From positions 244,331 through 308,330 of the forward strand of contig JAGFNQ010001124.1 of NCBI GenBank assembly GCA_024364735.1: a stretch of 64,000 nt of DNA, read 5' to 3'. The notes beneath the pieces are model-generated. The model had not been told where the DNA came from. It saw only the letters and a program-made list of their open reading frames with translations, and ran no database searches. Below, piece after piece: positions 35,201 through 44,750 of the stretch. The stretch's first letter is position 1. Each line of letters opens with the position of its first letter. Position numbers and translations under genes: made by a program. Origin of the DNA: Boesenbergia rotunda. Taxonomy: Eukaryota > Streptophyta > Magnoliopsida > Zingiberales > Zingiberaceae.

Positions 35201-35359
35201 GTTAGATTTAAGCTCAATATTACCTGACCCAATTACCTTGAGTGTAGCATTGTTGCCAAATGCTACTGAGCCTAGGTTCTTGAGCTTGAGTTTGGTGAAC
35301 TTCAATTTATCTCCAGTCATATGTCTGGAGCAACCGCTATCCAACATCCATTGGTCCAA
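32249..35359 (-). CDS. Ty1/copia Pol polyprotein, copy B, apparently intact (1036 codons)
   Basis: Starts MDQWMLDSGCSRHMTG. Protease active-site DSG at residues 7-9. Integrase zinc ligands H132, H137, C165, C168 and catalytic D196, D259, E295. An acidic, Glu/Pro/Asn-rich linker occupies about 420-490. RT has D638 in QMDVKSAFLNG and YVDD at 723-726. RNase H has the SDSDYAG, TEAEY and FIDN motifs. The protein ends at DIFTKPLPESEFSSLRRQLG plus a short tail. All key residues are present and there is no internal stop. The polyprotein would be cut into four enzymes that copy and insert the element. It is the best-preserved pol in the window. Whether this ATG is used is uncertain, because copia pol is normally made as a gag fusion. 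Confidence 0.93.
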   Translation of the reverse strand: MDQWMLDSGCSRHMTGDKLKFTKLKLKNLGSVAFGNNATLKVIGSGNIELKSNFIIKKVLLVENFNFNLLSISQLCDSGYIVTFNNSDCLIRNVQDPETMLKGTRKNNVYTINLPLVPKCMLTQLEQSNLWHRRLGHTNLRTISKVTQLGLIKGIPKIKNENLICESCNQGKQTKSNHKLIQSDLTQTTLELLHLDLFDSHGAKSLSGNRYCLVIVDDYSRFTWVRFLKTKDETLKLFNDFCKLIENQNDTKIKRLRSDHGGEFENQRFEEFCKVNGYLHEFSCPRTPQQNGIVERRNRTLQEAARAMLNEFSLANQYWAEAISTACYIQNRILINKRHNKTPYELYYHRLPNLHYLRVFGCKVHILNTKDYLGKFQSKSILGIFLGYSTTSRAYRVYNKQTKKIEETTNLIFDEEVNPTSDNPNLTSSNSDQENNEQTSEPLIESLNELTIEPINESTEPTNEPAQRAESNNEPNRPAGPEAEPSSRRTKKPRLSHPTDQIVGDPTLGVRTRSSYRNLSQIAMISKIEPKTIDEALPDPDWIIAMQEELAQFERNQVWELVPKPEGKTIIDTKWVFRNKLNDQGEIVRNKARLVAKGFSQVEGLDYDETYAPVARLESIRMLLAFASHKGFKLYQMDVKSAFLNGFLKEEVYVGQPPGFEDLDKPDHVYKLTKALYGLKQAPRAWYERLSTYLTSKEFKQGQIDSTLFIKTLGKDIFIAQIYVDDIIFGSTNTNFLKEFVKIMENEFEMSLVGELTFFLGLQIKQTRDGNYVHQSKYAKELIKKFKMDNSKSINTPMETNVKIDSDPDSKPVDLKLYRSMIGSLLYLTASRPDILFAVGMCARYQTCAKETHLAALKRILRYVKGTLNVGIWYPRTSTFNLSGYSDSDYAGCKLDRKSTSGSCQLLGNSLVSWCSRKQHCVALSTTEAEYVALGECVAQLLWMMHTLKDFQLNYTQTQVFIDNISSINLTKNPIQHSRTKHIEVKHHFVRDHVARGEIILNHIDSKSNLADIFTKPLPESEFSSLRRQLGLCLVE

Positions 35360-36046
35360 ATCTTTATGTTCCTACACATAAAGAGTTTTATTGATTTGGA
35401 TCCAATTAGAGTTAGGAATAGCTTAAATTGATTTTCACTGACTAGTCTGTCTCACCCAAATCTAGGGTTCTCAATCACGTTAGCCTTATAGGTTTCGTGA
35501 GACAGGTTTTGATAAAGAATTTTTGAAAGCCATGATTTATTTTGAAAATCTTAATTAATTTTTGAAAACATTTCAATTTATTTTGAAAGGAGATGTTTGA
35601 ATCTATACTTAACTGAAAATTGTGTTAGATTTGAATTTTACAAAAAGTAATTTGAATTTGAAACTCAAAAATTGGCTTCCAGGTCTTGGCGAGGCACTAG
35701 GCCTTCTTTGGCCGTAGCCTTATTGGATCATCAACCCTTTCCTTGACAAAGCCGTTTAATGAAGTTTCATTTTCAAAATTAATCTTTGAAAAAGTTCTGG
35801 TCTAACTAGTTTGGATTTTGGATCGGTAGCTTCGGCTAGTTTCACCAGTCTAAAGAGACCAAGTGAACTTGATCTTATTAGAATTGGTTTCCCTAACGTA
35901 CTATCATCTCACCTCCACCCAATACTATGTTTTCAAGTTTCAGTTAAGTTTGTTCTGTCCTTATACTAACCTAAGTCTAAGCATGGTAAATTGCAGAAAT
36001 TTAAATAAACAATCAAACATGCAATTTGCAATCAAGAATTAAATTT
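35360..36046 (-). other. gag-pol spacer of copia copy B (687 bp)
   Basis: Contains stops in all frames on the minus strand and is conserved in copy A. It ends in CTCTTTATGTGTAGGA just before pol, a possible 3' splice site; no clear donor was identified. Confidence 0.55.
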
Positions 36047-37699
36047 TTATTTAACAATAAAAATAGTTTTTAATTTGGCTCCCCCTGGACTATAGCCACG
36101 ATAATAATTAGGCAAGATGTGAATCTTGTCCTTGGGGATCCAATACTGATTTGATCCAGTTGGTTTGTTCAGGCACAGTTTAGGTACCCATGCCTGAACT
36201 TTACTTCTGGACTGATTCAGTACAGCAAAGTAAGATCTTTGTCGGGATTTGGTTCTATAGCCAAGTCCGGATCGATTTAGAACGGACTTCTGTTTTCCAA
36301 GAATCATGTCAAGACCCTTGGACCCAGAAGTGAATCGTTCTAAGGCCGTTCTAAGATCCTTAACCTGAGTTTTCAGGGAGGAGTTCTCTTCCTCAAGTTT
36401 TTCAACTTGAGTAGGAGTTCCTTCTTGAACTTTCTCGGCTAAGGATTTAGAGTCAGCTCCCTCTTTCAGGAGTTTTACTTCCTGTCGGAGGGATTCGACT
36501 CGGAGTTTGGCTTTCGCCAGATCTCGAGAAAGATATGAAATTAAATCGTTTAATTGACTTTTATTGAAACCGCTTACCTTGATTTCGCCGTCTTCTGAAA
36601 AGGTTAGTATGTCGTCGTCCTTTTCTGACTCTGACTCGGTCTCAACTTCTTCTGAAGCGGTCAGTGCTAGTAGATTTGACTGGGGTTCTTCTTCTTCTTC
36701 TTCTGATGAAGATTCGTCCCAGGTTGCTTGGAGTGCTTTCTTTCTTCTTGTCTTTTTGTTCTCCTTTAGGTTTGGACACTCCGTCTTGTAGTGGCCCTTC
36801 TTCTTGCACTCGTAGCAGGTTACGTTGGGCTTGTTTTTGTTGTTCGCGGGTTCAGCTGGTTCGTCCTTTCTTCGGCTTGTCCTCCGTGTGTTGGCTTGGT
36901 TCTTTAATTTTTTATAGTAGCTTCGGGCCAGTCGGACCAGCTCAGATTGATCTCCTTCTTCGTCTTCTGCGTCTGAGTCTGAGTTAGACTCGGGTTCAGG
37001 CTGAGTTTTCTTCTTTGTTGATCTTCCAATTTTTCCTGCAACAAAGGCAATTCCTTTCTCGACCATATTGGAGTTAGTTTGTTCGTGCAGTTCTAATTCG
37101 GAAAATAATTCGTCTAATTTAATTTTAGAAAGATCCCTTGAGACCTTGTATGCATCTACCATAGATGCCCACAAGGTATTTCTAGGGAAAGCGTTTAGGG
37201 CATACCTTATTAGGTCATGGTTTTCGACCTTGTGACCTATAGTGTGAAGACCGTTCATCAATTCTTGTATGCGTGCGTGGAGTTGGGCTGCTGTTTCAGT
37301 GTCGGCCATCTTGATGGTGTAGAGTTTGTTCAGGAGCAGATCCCTCTTACTGATCCTGGTGTCTGACGTTCCTTCATGCAGTTCGATCAGCTTTGCCCAC
37401 AGCTCCTTTGCACTGTTGAAGGGGCCTACCCGATTCAGCTCTTCTTTTGTTAATCCGCATTGGAGAGTCTGGGTCGCCTTTGCATCGGCTTCAATTTTGC
37501 GCTTTAGGGCGTTGTCCCATTCTGAGTAGGTCTGCGGTACTCCTTCGGCGTTTTTGGGGATCTCCAGTCCGGACTGGATGATGATCCACATGTCCACCTG
37601 AGTTTTCAGGTGGACCTCCATTCGACTTTTCCAGTAGGAAAAGTCTTCTCCACTGAAAAGTGGAGGTCTGGCGGTGCTAAATCCTTCTTGCATGGCCAT
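36047..37699 (-). CDS. Ty1/copia Gag, copy B (550 codons)
   Basis: N-terminal MAMQEGFSTARPPLFSGEDF with SYWKSRMEVHL. The central gag core includes TLQCGLTKEELN and LWASMVDAYKVSRDLS. An acidic SDSDAEDEEG tract lies at about 240-250. Zinc knuckle ligands are C295, C298, H303, C308 (CYECKKKGHYKTEC). A coiled-coil region and a C-terminal part with LNRSGLGYRTKS and WIPKDKIHILPNYY follow. The start is set by a conserved ATG after a leader and primer site. Gag assembles particles and packages RNA. It is intact, unlike copy A, and with the intact pol makes copy B the only candidate active element here. Confidence 0.9.
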   Translation of the reverse strand: MAMQEGFSTARPPLFSGEDFSYWKSRMEVHLKTQVDMWIIIQSGLEIPKNAEGVPQTYSEWDNALKRKIEADAKATQTLQCGLTKEELNRVGPFNSAKELWAKLIELHEGTSDTRISKRDLLLNKLYTIKMADTETAAQLHARIQELMNGLHTIGHKVENHDLIRYALNAFPRNTLWASMVDAYKVSRDLSKIKLDELFSELELHEQTNSNMVEKGIAFVAGKIGRSTKKKTQPEPESNSDSDAEDEEGDQSELVRLARSYYKKLKNQANTRRTSRRKDEPAEPANNKNKPNVTCYECKKKGHYKTECPNLKENKKTRRKKALQATWDESSSEEEEEEPQSNLLALTASEEVETESESEKDDDILTFSEDGEIKVSGFNKSQLNDLISYLSRDLAKAKLRVESLRQEVKLLKEGADSKSLAEKVQEGTPTQVEKLEEENSSLKTQVKDLRTALERFTSGSKGLDMILGKQKSVLNRSGLGYRTKSRQRSYFAVLNQSRSKVQAWVPKLCLNKPTGSNQYWIPKDKIHILPNYYRGYSPGGAKLKTIFIVK

Positions 37700-37922
37700 T
37701 TAATCTGAAACAGAAAACTAACACAAAAATTTTCCAAGACTAGGTCTTGGATTAGTAGTGCGGGATGAATAAAATGAAATAGCGAGGGGTGTTGCACCAA
37801 CCTCGATTAACGGGAAAAAGAAAATTCGAACGAAATATTTAAAGAAAATTCGAACGAGAAAAAGAAAATAAAAATCCGAAAAAAATTTCAAACTGGTGGT
37901 TGCACCAAGTTTGAACTTCCCC
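37700..37922 (-). other. 5' leader of copia copy B
   Basis: Untranslated leader matching 29356-29580. No gene. Confidence 0.7.
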
Positions 37923-37934
37923 GCTCTGATACCA
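37923..37934 (-). other. primer binding site (initiator tRNA-Met), copy B
   Basis: Exact minus-strand TGGTATCAGAGC, separated by two bases from the LTR 3 end. Confidence 0.9.
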
Positions 37935-37936
37935 CT

Positions 37937-39335
37937 TGTTGGATCGAGAAAACCGATAGAGGGGGGGTGAATATCGGAAATCGTTCGGATTTATAGAAAA
38001 AGCAGTTACGCAGCGGAATAAACCAATCAAACGCAAACACAGTAATTTTACTTGGTTCGGAGCCTAGGTCGACTCCTACTCCAAGGCCCACGGTCGTTGA
38101 CCGTTTACTTTGGGCAATTCTATATGAGGCGCAATGAAAGTTTACAAATATTGATTTACAAATACAGTATAGTAAACTTAACAAAAAGAAAGCTCTTCTT
38201 TTTACCGACGTCCGATGAATGTTGACTTTTCCGGAGCAGCGGGACGTCGTCGGCTCGAGTTGGGAGGTTTCCGAGGCGAGGCGCGAGAGCGGAAGAGCGT
38301 AGAAGCGTTGATTGGAAGTTTTGTTCGAAGCTTGGGGTCGAGGGCCCTTTATATAGGGCCTGGGGGCGCCCGGGACGTCGGGGGCGCCCCCCCCCCACGT
38401 GGCATTTGATCCGCAGCTTGCTCGGTCAGCATCTGATCCCTTTACCTTCGGGATCAGGTTTGACCGGGGGCCCGGAGCGCTCGGGCGCCCGGATTGACCG
38501 GGTCAAACTTCTATCTTCTTGGCTTCGAGGGGAGCTGGTTCGGTAGCTGTCACTGGGGGCGCCCGCAGCGCAGGGGGCGCCCGGGAGCACGGGGGCGCCC
38601 GGGAGTTGAACTGTCGAAGCTGTCTTTGCTTTGTTGTGTTTTGTGTTTACCTTGGGGGCGCCCGGGACACTCCGGGCGCCCTGGTCAGCTATTGCCTCAT
38701 TCCTTTGAGGCTCTCTGAGCTGCAGACACACGTTCCTTCGGTCCTGCATCCAGGGTTAGTCCAAAACACAATAAAACAATAAATTATTATTTTATACAGC
38801 CTTAGCTGTCTTGGTTCTGACTTTGGGCCTCCAAAATGGAACCCTAGGTCGAACCGACGCCTACTGTTCCCTCTTCGGGGAACGCGTCCTCACCTACTCC
38901 TCTCGGGAGAGTGTACCTGATGCCAACCGTTCCTCTGGTTGGACTTTTGCCTGACGGTCCTTTGCCAGGTCTTGGATGCCGAGCTGTCCTTCGCCCGGTG
39001 CCTAGCATTCCTTCGCTAGGGCTTCAGTCCCAAGCTGTCCTTCGCCTGGCGCCTAGCAGTCCTTCGCCAGGGTTTTTCATTCTGGCATTCCTTCGCCAGT
39101 GCCTAGCAGTCCTTCGCCAGGGTTTTTCATTCTGGCATTCCTTCGCCAGTGCCTAGCAGTCCTTCGCCAGGGCTTTTCATTCTGGCATTCCTTCGCCAGT
39201 GCCTAGCAGTCCTTCGCTAGGGCTTTTTACTCTGCACACTCAAGTGACATGTTAGATGACAAATAAGACTTAACTTTTGAACCCTGTTGCCATTATCAAA
39301 ACACAGGTTTGACTTTGGTGCTTTCTGCACCAACA
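37937..39335 (-). mobile_element. 5' LTR of SIRE-like copia copy B (array LTR 3)
   Basis: Same ends as LTRs 1 and 2, 1399 bp. It has three 50-bp units of the GGCATTCCTTCGCCAGTGCC repeat (about 39083-39232) instead of two. TATA is the complement of 38348-38355 and GGGCGCCC palindromes lie upstream. The right flank is CATGG, not a match to GGTTC at the left end of the array. Confidence 0.92.
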
Positions 39336-39462
39336 CATGGTCCTTAACTATTTTCATTGGGTAATTCTACAGTTTAGAAAATGATGTATAAGTATAATAG
39401 TTTAAGGACAGAATTGAATTAAAAACTTTATACCGACAACACATAAGAAGAAGAGTGGAATT
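39336..39462. other. unassigned AT-rich spacer
   Basis: It does not continue the Athila-like element that abuts the left end of the array. Nothing recognisable. Confidence 0.4.
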
Positions 39463-40503
39463 TGTTGGAGCGTCATGTCGTCGATCTTGAACGTCGTTGG
39501 TGCAAAAAACTCGAGCACGGAAGCTTTAGGGTTGAAATCACAAGAACTTGAATTGATTGTGGAAGCAAAGGGGTGAAGCCCATTTTATAGTTGTTTCTCA
39601 GACGCTTGATAGGGTATGGGGCGCCCTCCACGTCACCCATTTCAGCCACGTTCTTATCCGAAAACTTGGCCAAAATTTATCATCCTTCTTGGGTGCCTGT
39701 GAGTGCTAAGGCATCTGGGAGCAATCAGTCGCATGGGAGCAATCAGGCGCCTAGGAGCTGACGTGTTCGATTGCCAACTCAGCTTCTCCATCCGCTGAAA
39801 AACCCCTCATGGGGCGCCTGATATCATTCAGGCGCCTAGGTTCTCGGGCACCTTATCCCTTTCAGGCATCTAGGTTCGCAGTAGCCAACTCCATTCGCCC
39901 TGCAACCAGGGTTAGTCCAAAAATATAATAGAATATTATAAATGTATGCATGATAATAGCCAGAACTATCTTGGTTCTGACCTTGAATTTCAAATAAAGT
40001 TCTAAGTCGAACCGACACCTACTGTTCCCTCTTCCGGGCAACGCGTCCTCACCTACTCCACTCTGGAGAAGTTATCTTTTGCCAACTAGCTCCTCCGGTT
40101 GGACTTTTGCTCGGCCTCCGAGACTCCCGGATCTCAAGATGTTCGTACCTCAACCCGTCTCTACTTCTGTCCACAGTCCTCGCTCGGTTAAGTCTCCTGC
40201 CCAATCTTCTAGATCAGGTCTTCGTTGCCCAGTCCCCGACCAAGTCTTCCTTCCCAATTCCTCGAACCAGGTCTTCATGCCCAACCCTCGATCAGGTCTT
40301 CGGTGTCCAGCCCTCAGCTAGGACTTCATGCCCAGTCCTCGACCATGACTTCGTGATCAACCCTGCAAGTCAAGACTTCGTGCCTAGCTCAACTAGGACT
40401 TTCCTACACACTTAGTAAAATCATCAAATAACCATACAAACTTAACTTTGAACCCTTTTCCATTATCAAAACCAGGTTTGATCTAGTGCTTCCGGCACTA
40501 ACA
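39463..40503 (-). mobile_element. diverged LTR related to the SIRE-like LTRs (solo or truncated)
   Basis: Minus-strand TGTTAGTGCCGG to CTCCAACA. It shares blocks with LTRs 1-3, for example + strand CGCGTCCTCACCTACTCC and CATTATCAAAAC...GGTTTGA near the end, and has GGCGCC boxes, but is otherwise well diverged. Flanks GAATT and CAACT do not match, so no target duplication is visible. No gene. Confidence 0.65.
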
Positions 40504-42229
40504 CAACTGGCTTCTCATACCCTCACACAATCGTACCAAGGGGCATGACCAAGTCGAGTGAGGGGCACACGACCTGGCCTCCTATCGGACTCCACCTCTC
40601 GTTCTACTCTGTCTCACTCCCATTTTTCTCTGAATCTCCTCTTGTCAAGGAAAATACACATAGAGTAGATCTCTGAACAAAGATAAATAATTATGTTGTC
40701 AAAATAATAATAAAAAGCATAACTACGTAAATTAGAAACAATAAAAATAAGTGAATAAGTGTTAATACAAGAATAAAACACATCTAATCTATGCTCATCA
40801 CACCTCCAGACATAAACTTTTGCTTGTCCTCGAGCAAACACTCTACATCATACTTATATATCACTTATAGTGCATGTGACCCCTAGTGAAATTTGACCTA
40901 ACTCTTCCAACACTTTAATTGATGAGCACGATATAAGAATAAATCTGAGTATGGCCTAAGAAGAAGTTCTCCGTGCTTGGTGCGATGAGTAACCATATTT
41001 CTTCAAGTATTAAACCTAATACCTAGTCAAGTTATCATATAATCACTTTCCTCTTGATCCTAGCGATAGACACTTACCTGTCACACGCTTGGTTCATCTT
41101 ATTCAAATTGCCCTTGGCCTCAAAGGCGTACTCGGAATCAAGGGAAGCTTAGTATTTATTTCTCCAATAACCTAACTCGGTCTCAAAGGGATAAATTACT
41201 AGTTTCCACCCACAAAATTATTTTTAATCCCTTATTAAATTCAAATGTTTTTAAGTGCTTTAAGAGTGTAACACTAACACAATTTCTAATATATACAAGC
41301 ATGTTTGGGATAAGATTTTTCCTAGTTTTAATGATCTGACCTTATCTAGTAATTAAAATGTAGTTTGAAAATTGCCATGGAAACTGAGTATTTCCAGTCA
41401 TATGAATCATGATTATTTGTCAAGTTATTTACCAATCGAAATAGGCAAAGTGAAAGAGATCCTAAGACTAGGTGAAGGTCAAATAGCCCAATAAAGTAGT
41501 GCTCACTTCATGCTAATGTAGATAGAGAAAAATTATTTACTTGACATACTAACATTAACAACTGATAAATTAAATGAAAAAATGGAATGCATAAGCATCT
41601 ACTCAAAAGCAAAGCAAAAATAGCAGCAATGTGTATTTGATGAACACTAACCCAAAACAACTAATTAACTGATGTGAAACTGAAGTTACATAACATGCAG
41701 GTAAACTGAAGGAAACATGCAAACAATCTAGACTATGTATATGTATGTACAAACCCCCTAGACTTGGATAATACAGTGTCTCACTGTGATCAGTAAGGAG
41801 GCGAGAGAGGGTGATGGGTTGGTCATCTGAAAGGAGGAGGAGGTAGGAATCATAGGGCCTCTCTTGTGGGGGTGGTGATCATCGTCTCGGAGGGAATCTA
41901 GAGACCCGCGGTAAGTGACCTATCTTTGACAACTAGATATTTGACCCTGAAACTCCCTTGTCGTCCAAAAATAATCCTAAATTTCTTGGAATTGTTCTTG
42001 AGATAATGATTGATTATTTTCTAACCGTTGTTATGTAACATTTTGACTCTCTTGAATAGTTTCCAAGGAAGTCTGAAAATCGATAAAGTCAAATCTAGAC
42101 AGATCCCCGTTGTCATAGGCAAAAGAATGTCTCATCATAGCAGAACGTCCTACCGACGAAGAATCATGGTACTTTGTTGGCTCGGATGTCCAAGGCGACT
42201 CTGGGTGTTTAGATGACGAGGGTGGTGTG
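40504..42229. other. unassigned region, partly an old Athila/Tat-like element end on the minus strand
   Basis: The minus strand near 40840-40800 reads GCTCGAGGACAAGCAAAAG, then a weak purine tract, then TGATGAGCATAG. This is the same arrangement as the 3' LTR junction of the Athila-like elements, so 40504-40800 may be an LTR piece and the DNA to its right an internal non-coding region. No supported ORF in 1.7 kb. Confidence 0.4.
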
Positions 42230-42600
42230 TGTTAAGTTATGTCGGATATGCTATTTTTAATAATCCAATTGGAGTTGTGAACCGTGACATATTTGGAGTT
42301 AGTAGTTACTAGAAGAGAAGTTAGTAGAATAATAATATTTGTATTATGGATTATAATTTAGGAGTCAAAATTATCACCTATAAATAGGCTGTTTGTTTAT
42401 CCGTCGTGAAATAATTGAGAAATTTATTTATCAACACTAGAGAAAGGATAATTTTTGACTTGAACTGGAAGCGAAATTGCAGCAAACAATTTTTGACTTG
42501 AACTGGAAGCGGAATTGCAGCAAACTACAGAGCAGGTTATTCCTCTGCTCTTGTACTTTGCCCTACATCGCAACAATAATACTGAGATTCTTAATTGATG
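42230..42600 (+). mobile_element. possible short copia-type LTR remnant
   Basis: Starts TGTTAAGTTATG, is AT-rich, and carries a TATA-like CTATAAATAGGC near 42380 with a downstream pattern typical of short copia LTRs. The end and any target duplication are not resolved. Confidence 0.3.
42450..42525. repeat. 38-bp tandem duplication
   Basis: Two adjacent units (42450-42487 and 42488-42525) containing ATTTTTGACTTGAACTGGAA differ by a single A/G. Confidence 0.95.
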
Positions 42601-42765
42601 CTCGCATAATATAGAGAAGATTGATCTGATTACTGCTTAGGTTTTGCCTCTCTGCTTAATTATTTTCTTCAGTTAAACCAATAAACCCAGTTTTCTTTTA
42701 ATTTCCAAGCAAGTAAGCAGCAAAATAGTAGAACACGCTAATGAAACTTATCAGAATCCGTATAC

Positions 42766-43929
42766 TCAGTTGACCTTCCTGCAGTCCAATCTGATCTCGC
42801 CGTTACTCCCCGTCAGGGGGCTGATGTTTCCCATCTTAACCATGGCCGCCGCGAAGTCCGCGTTGAAGGCTGCCGCGCCGGTGCTGTAGCGTCGGACCAG
42901 GGCGTCCTGCGATCCGCCGTTGAAGAGCTCCTGGTCGGAGTGCAGCAGCCCCTTCTGCGCCACCAGGTTCTGGTAGTACGCATTGTCAAAAGCCGTCGGC
43001 GTCTGGACGTCGAGCGGCGCCAGGGTGTCGTCGCCACCGGAGGAGGGGCAGCTCTGCTGGAGCTGCGCCGCGAATGTGGCGTTGATGTTGGCGTCGTTGT
43101 AGATGTGGGACCGGAAGTTGACGCAGCGCGCTTGGCCGATAGTGTGCGCGCCAGAGAGTGCGGTGAGGTCACGAGCGTTCAGATTCTTGTTGGCGAAGGA
43201 GTTCTTGAGCTGGGCGAGGCTGGATCCCGGGCCAGGGAGGTTGCTGTTGGCCGCGCTTTGGCTCGCCGTTGTCGCGTCCCGGCGGCCCAGCTTCACCGTC
43301 CAAGTAGGTCCGCCAAGCTGCATCAAGCACACCGAAATACAGAAATTTCAATTGAAAATTATTTATTTGTCCAAGTGTTTGCAAAGAACAAGTGCGCTTT
43401 AATTCTACCAGAACTACGCCGTCGCGGGCAGCGAGCGCGAGGATGTCGGCACAGGAGACGGTGGCATTACAGGCGGCTTCGACGTTGGTTTTGATGGTGT
43501 CGATGACATCGTAGCCGCGCACAGAGTTGGCGTTGGGTCTGGCGTTCTTTTCTCCGGTGAATGTCGCGTTGTCGTCGAGAAGGATGGATCCGTCGCAACC
43601 CTAATTCAAAGTTCAAGTCCAATTGTTAAAAACGGAAATTCCCATCGATTTGGTACCTCAACCTCTTACGCATGCATATATATTTATATATATAATGATT
43701 GAATACATACGTTGACGAAGCAATCATGGAAGAAGAGGCGGAGGATGGAAGCGCCCATCCTTGGCTCGTTGTTGACGGCCTGAGTCATGGCCGACTGGAT
43801 GATGCTTTCCAAGTTGGAGCATTTTTTCTTATAGAACGTCGATGACAGCTGCCCGGAGACGGTTAAGGAGCCAGCAAGCAGAGCAAGGAGGATGAACACG
43901 AGTGCTCTCCGATGGAATGTTACTGCCAT
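42766..43929 (-). CDS. class III secretory peroxidase, three exons, 320 residues
   Basis: Exons (minus strand): 43929-43711, 43600-43409, 43317-42766. Introns of 110 and 91 bp have GT...AG ends and phase 0 at the first junction. The start at 43929 gives a signal peptide (MAVTFHRRALVFILLALLAG), cleaved near SVSG-type residues before QLSSTFY; an upstream in-frame ATG would read through the promoter. Distal heme site R64 and H68 in RLFFHDCFVNGCDGS; proximal H195 in ALSGAHTIGQARC. All eight disulfide cysteines are present (37, 70, 75, 117, 123, 202, 227, 316). Length is normal for the family. It oxidises phenolics with H2O2 in the apoplast or cell wall. The ends are intact and no stop or frameshift is seen. 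It is GC-rich, unlike its surroundings, and is the only intact host gene in the window. The exact paralogue cannot be named. Confidence 0.95.
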
Positions 43930-44024
43930 GGATGAATACTGATCAAGAAGCTCAGATGCGTTGTAACAGAGCTGAGAACAGAGCTGAGAACATGAGATGA
44001 GATGAGAGACAGGGGATGGGAAGG

Positions 44025-44032
44025 TATAAATA
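44025..44032 (-). promoter_or_regulatory. candidate TATA box of the peroxidase gene
   Basis: TATTTATA on the minus strand, about 96 bases before the start codon, which would give a 5' UTR of roughly 65 bases. Confidence 0.55.
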
Positions 44033-44196
44033 GCAGTGCTGCGCTTGATCTTTGATTCTTGCATGTTGCATCAGCCTGTAACGAAAATTCAATGCTAATT
44101 AGACTTGAGACATACTTCCATATTTCTGCTCTGTCGTCCACAATCCACGTGCTAATTGTGTAGGTGCTGACTTCTGATTGCAGTACAAGCTGGACG

Positions 44197-44202
44197 TTGA
44201 CT
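44197..44202 (+). promoter_or_regulatory. W-box-like TTGACT upstream of the peroxidase
   Basis: A single TTGACT core, the WRKY-factor target, about 270 bases upstream of the peroxidase start. Such a short motif is frequent by chance. Confidence 0.2.
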
Positions 44203-44750
44203 TGGACTACAATAGCAGCCCTATCAACACAAAATGCGAAAGTAGAGTGTTCGTTCATTTTGAGTTGCTTACGATAGTGCTGAACCTCAGACGGCCTTTT
44301 GACTCTGTTTTCAATAAACCAATAAAACGAATATTAAAAAATAAATTAAAAAATTTGAAAATTATATGCACCAATGATAAAAATAAGAAAAATATAAATA
44401 AAAATATATATTTTTTTAATCAAAACCAAGTGGAAGTAATAAATAGACAATCGAGTTAAGTGCTTTGCATGAAAAATATGATTTCCAACGGCTAAGATGA
44501 TAAGAAAAATATAAAAATATTTGTTTGGTATTTGATTTTTTTATATAAAAATCATTGTATTAGAATAATATATAATTTATTCGGTTAACATTTGAAAATT
44601 TTGAAAGGCTAAAAGTTAAATTAACCCAAACTTAGAGGTTCTTGTGTGAATAGATAAAATAGGAGGGTTTTTCTATAAAAGACCAATCTATTTTAAAAGC
44701 ATTTCCTGTTCTCTCCCTACAGCAGATCGTGTAAACCCAGGAACCGAGAC
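44203..44750. other. AT-rich intergenic region
   Basis: Upstream flank of the peroxidase, with many A/T runs. No gene or transposon end recognised. Confidence 0.5.

Noticed and set aside
23904..39335. Envelope-like gene expected in some SIRE-type elements
   Set aside because: The region between the pol stop and the polypurine tract is about 1.3 kb of AT-rich DNA without an ORF in either copy.
42940..43494. 184-codon + strand frame opposite the peroxidase
   Set aside because: Antisense shadow of GC-rich peroxidase exons; it crosses both an exon and an intron with no supporting motif.
43169..43522. Peroxidase frame reading through intron 2
   Set aside because: The intron has proper GT...AG ends and splicing restores GVVLLGGPTW, the family consensus; the read-through frame does not.
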